Positions 63,220-64,000 of a DNA stretch of 64,000 nt are shown here, piece by piece. The notes under the pieces are model-generated. The model made no database searches and was not told where the DNA came from. It saw only the letters and a list, made by a program, of their open reading frames with translations. The translations under genes and the position numbers were made by a program. Source of the DNA: SABI01 sp963678555. GTDB taxonomy: Bacteria > Spirochaetota > Spirochaetia > Sphaerochaetales > Sphaerochaetaceae. Each line of letters begins with the position of its first letter. Position 1 is the stretch's first letter. The stretch lies in assembly GCA_963678555.2 (NCBI GenBank), contig CAXXJA010000003.1, positions 1-64,000 on the forward strand. The letters are read 5' to 3'.

Positions 63220-64000
63220 ATGCAGTACATCGGAGCGCATGTGAGCGCAGCAGGAGGAGTGGATCAGGCCGTTGACCGGGCACTGGCTATTGGAGCGAAT
63301 GCCCTGGCACTGTTCACGAAAAATCAGAAACAGTGGAACGCACCTGCTCTTACCGAAGAGAAGATCAGGGAGTTCACTCAGGCCGTGAGTCGGGCGGGGT
63401 TCCGTCCGGAACAGATTCTCCCGCATGACAGTTATCTGATCAACCTCGGTAACCCGGATGCGGAGAAGAGAAAGAAGAGCTCCGATGCATTCGTGGATGA
63501 GATGCAGCGGGTGTATCAGCTGGGTCTCGACCGGCTCAATTTCCATCCGGGGGCTCACCTGAATCAGGTCTCCGCAGAGGAATCGATACGTCTGATCGCC
63601 GGGGAGATAGATCGTGCACTGTCGGAAGTCCCTTTTGTGCATGCCGTCATAGAAACCACTGCCGGTCAGGGATCGGCTCTCGGACGTACCTTTGAAGAGA
63701 TAGCCTCCATCATGGAGAACGTGAAACAGAAGGACCGTGTCGGTGTCTGTATCGATACCTGCCACATCTTCGCAGGAGGATACGATATCAGAACAGCTGA
63801 GGGTTTTCTGGAAGTGATGGACAGATTTGATGAGCTCATCGGGGCAGAGAAACTGATGGGGATGCACCTTAATGACGCGAAAAGTGAATATGGCTCCCGC
63901 GTTGACCGCCATGCTCCGCTGGGAGAGGGGAATATCGGACTTGCATGCTTCAGGACGATGATGAGCGACCCCCGTTTCCACGGCATCCCGCTGATCCTCG
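63220..64000 (+). CDS. nfo: Endonuclease IV (3' end outside window)
   Basis: 260 residues visible, open to the window edge. Starts MQYIGAHVSAAGGVDQAVDR after AAGGAG, with ALFTKNQKQW, ILPHDSYLINLGNP, NFHPGAHLNQ, VIETTAGQGSALG, VCIDTCHIFAGGYDI, MHLNDAKSEYGSRVDRHAPLGEGNIG: the His, Glu and Asp ligands of the three-zinc site. It cleaves DNA at abasic sites. Confidence 0.97.
   Translation, partial: MQYIGAHVSAAGGVDQAVDRALAIGANALALFTKNQKQWNAPALTEEKIREFTQAVSRAGFRPEQILPHDSYLINLGNPDAEKRKKSSDAFVDEMQRVYQLGLDRLNFHPGAHLNQVSAEESIRLIAGEIDRALSEVPFVHAVIETTAGQGSALGRTFEEIASIMENVKQKDRVGVCIDTCHIFAGGYDIRTAEGFLEVMDRFDELIGAEKLMGMHLNDAKSEYGSRVDRHAPLGEGNIGLACFRTMMSDPRFHGIPLIL

Overview
The window reads like a chromosomal segment of an anaerobic, free-living or gut-type spirochaete (order Spirochaetales; family-level placement is inference). 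Signs are: a periplasmic sugar-binding protein with the FANGA-type mature start common in spirochaetes, a Lcl/DUF1566 surface lipoprotein with a loose lipobox, hybrid cluster protein, two-subunit class I fumarase, a [FeFe]-hydrogenase-like protein, and an outer-membrane-type patatin. No rRNA, tRNA or CRISPR array was seen.

1-14.6 kb is an accessory, mobile-DNA-rich region. After the end of a RecD2-like helicase, a PAS-PAS-GGDEF protein and an AAA/DUF4143 ATPase comes a 360-bp direct repeat (3391-3750 and 14252-14611, one mismatch seen) bracketing 10.5 kb. That interval holds an IS3-family element whose transposase gene is cut exactly before its catalytic Glu codon by a 4.08-kb element with three overlapping tyrosine recombinase genes (a RIT, recombinase-in-trio, element). 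The RIT has 92-bp terminal inverted repeats and a palindrome at one junction. It is followed by an HD-GYP gene beheaded by the IS3, an SDR gene with one amber codon, a NmrA-like gene and an IS1634-like element.

14.6-31.3 kb mixes ordinary genes (radC, Nudix, GFA family, a DUF1566 lipoprotein) with decayed stretches. It includes a sugar uptake and oxidation cluster (binding protein, two permeases, SDR, TIM-barrel isomerase, histidine kinase, response regulator) with palindromic candidate operators and no ABC ATPase gene. hcp follows, with a symmetric operator-like site and a terminator, then a broken DUF4491 gene.

31.3-41.0 kb carries a complete histidine operon, hisG-D-C-B-H-A-F-IE, followed in the same direction by a CDF cation exporter and a SulP transporter. 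Upstream of hisG lies an unannotated leader peptide with six consecutive His codons, a consensus-like promoter and a terminator hairpin: a classical his attenuator. HisB keeps a degenerate HAD-phosphatase-like N-terminal domain.

41.0-64.0 kb is dense housekeeping DNA. A long minus-strand run, glpK-cdaA-ybbR-acpS-truA-udg-priA-def-fmt-patatin-radical SAM-vanZ-fumarase alpha-fumarase beta, has many start/stop overlaps and is probably one or a few transcription units. On the plus strand a three-gene module (DRTGG-like protein, HATPase, [FeFe]-hydrogenase-like protein) looks like a redox- or H2-linked signalling unit. A PreP-like M16C peptidase and the start of endonuclease IV (nfo), divergent from each other, close the window.
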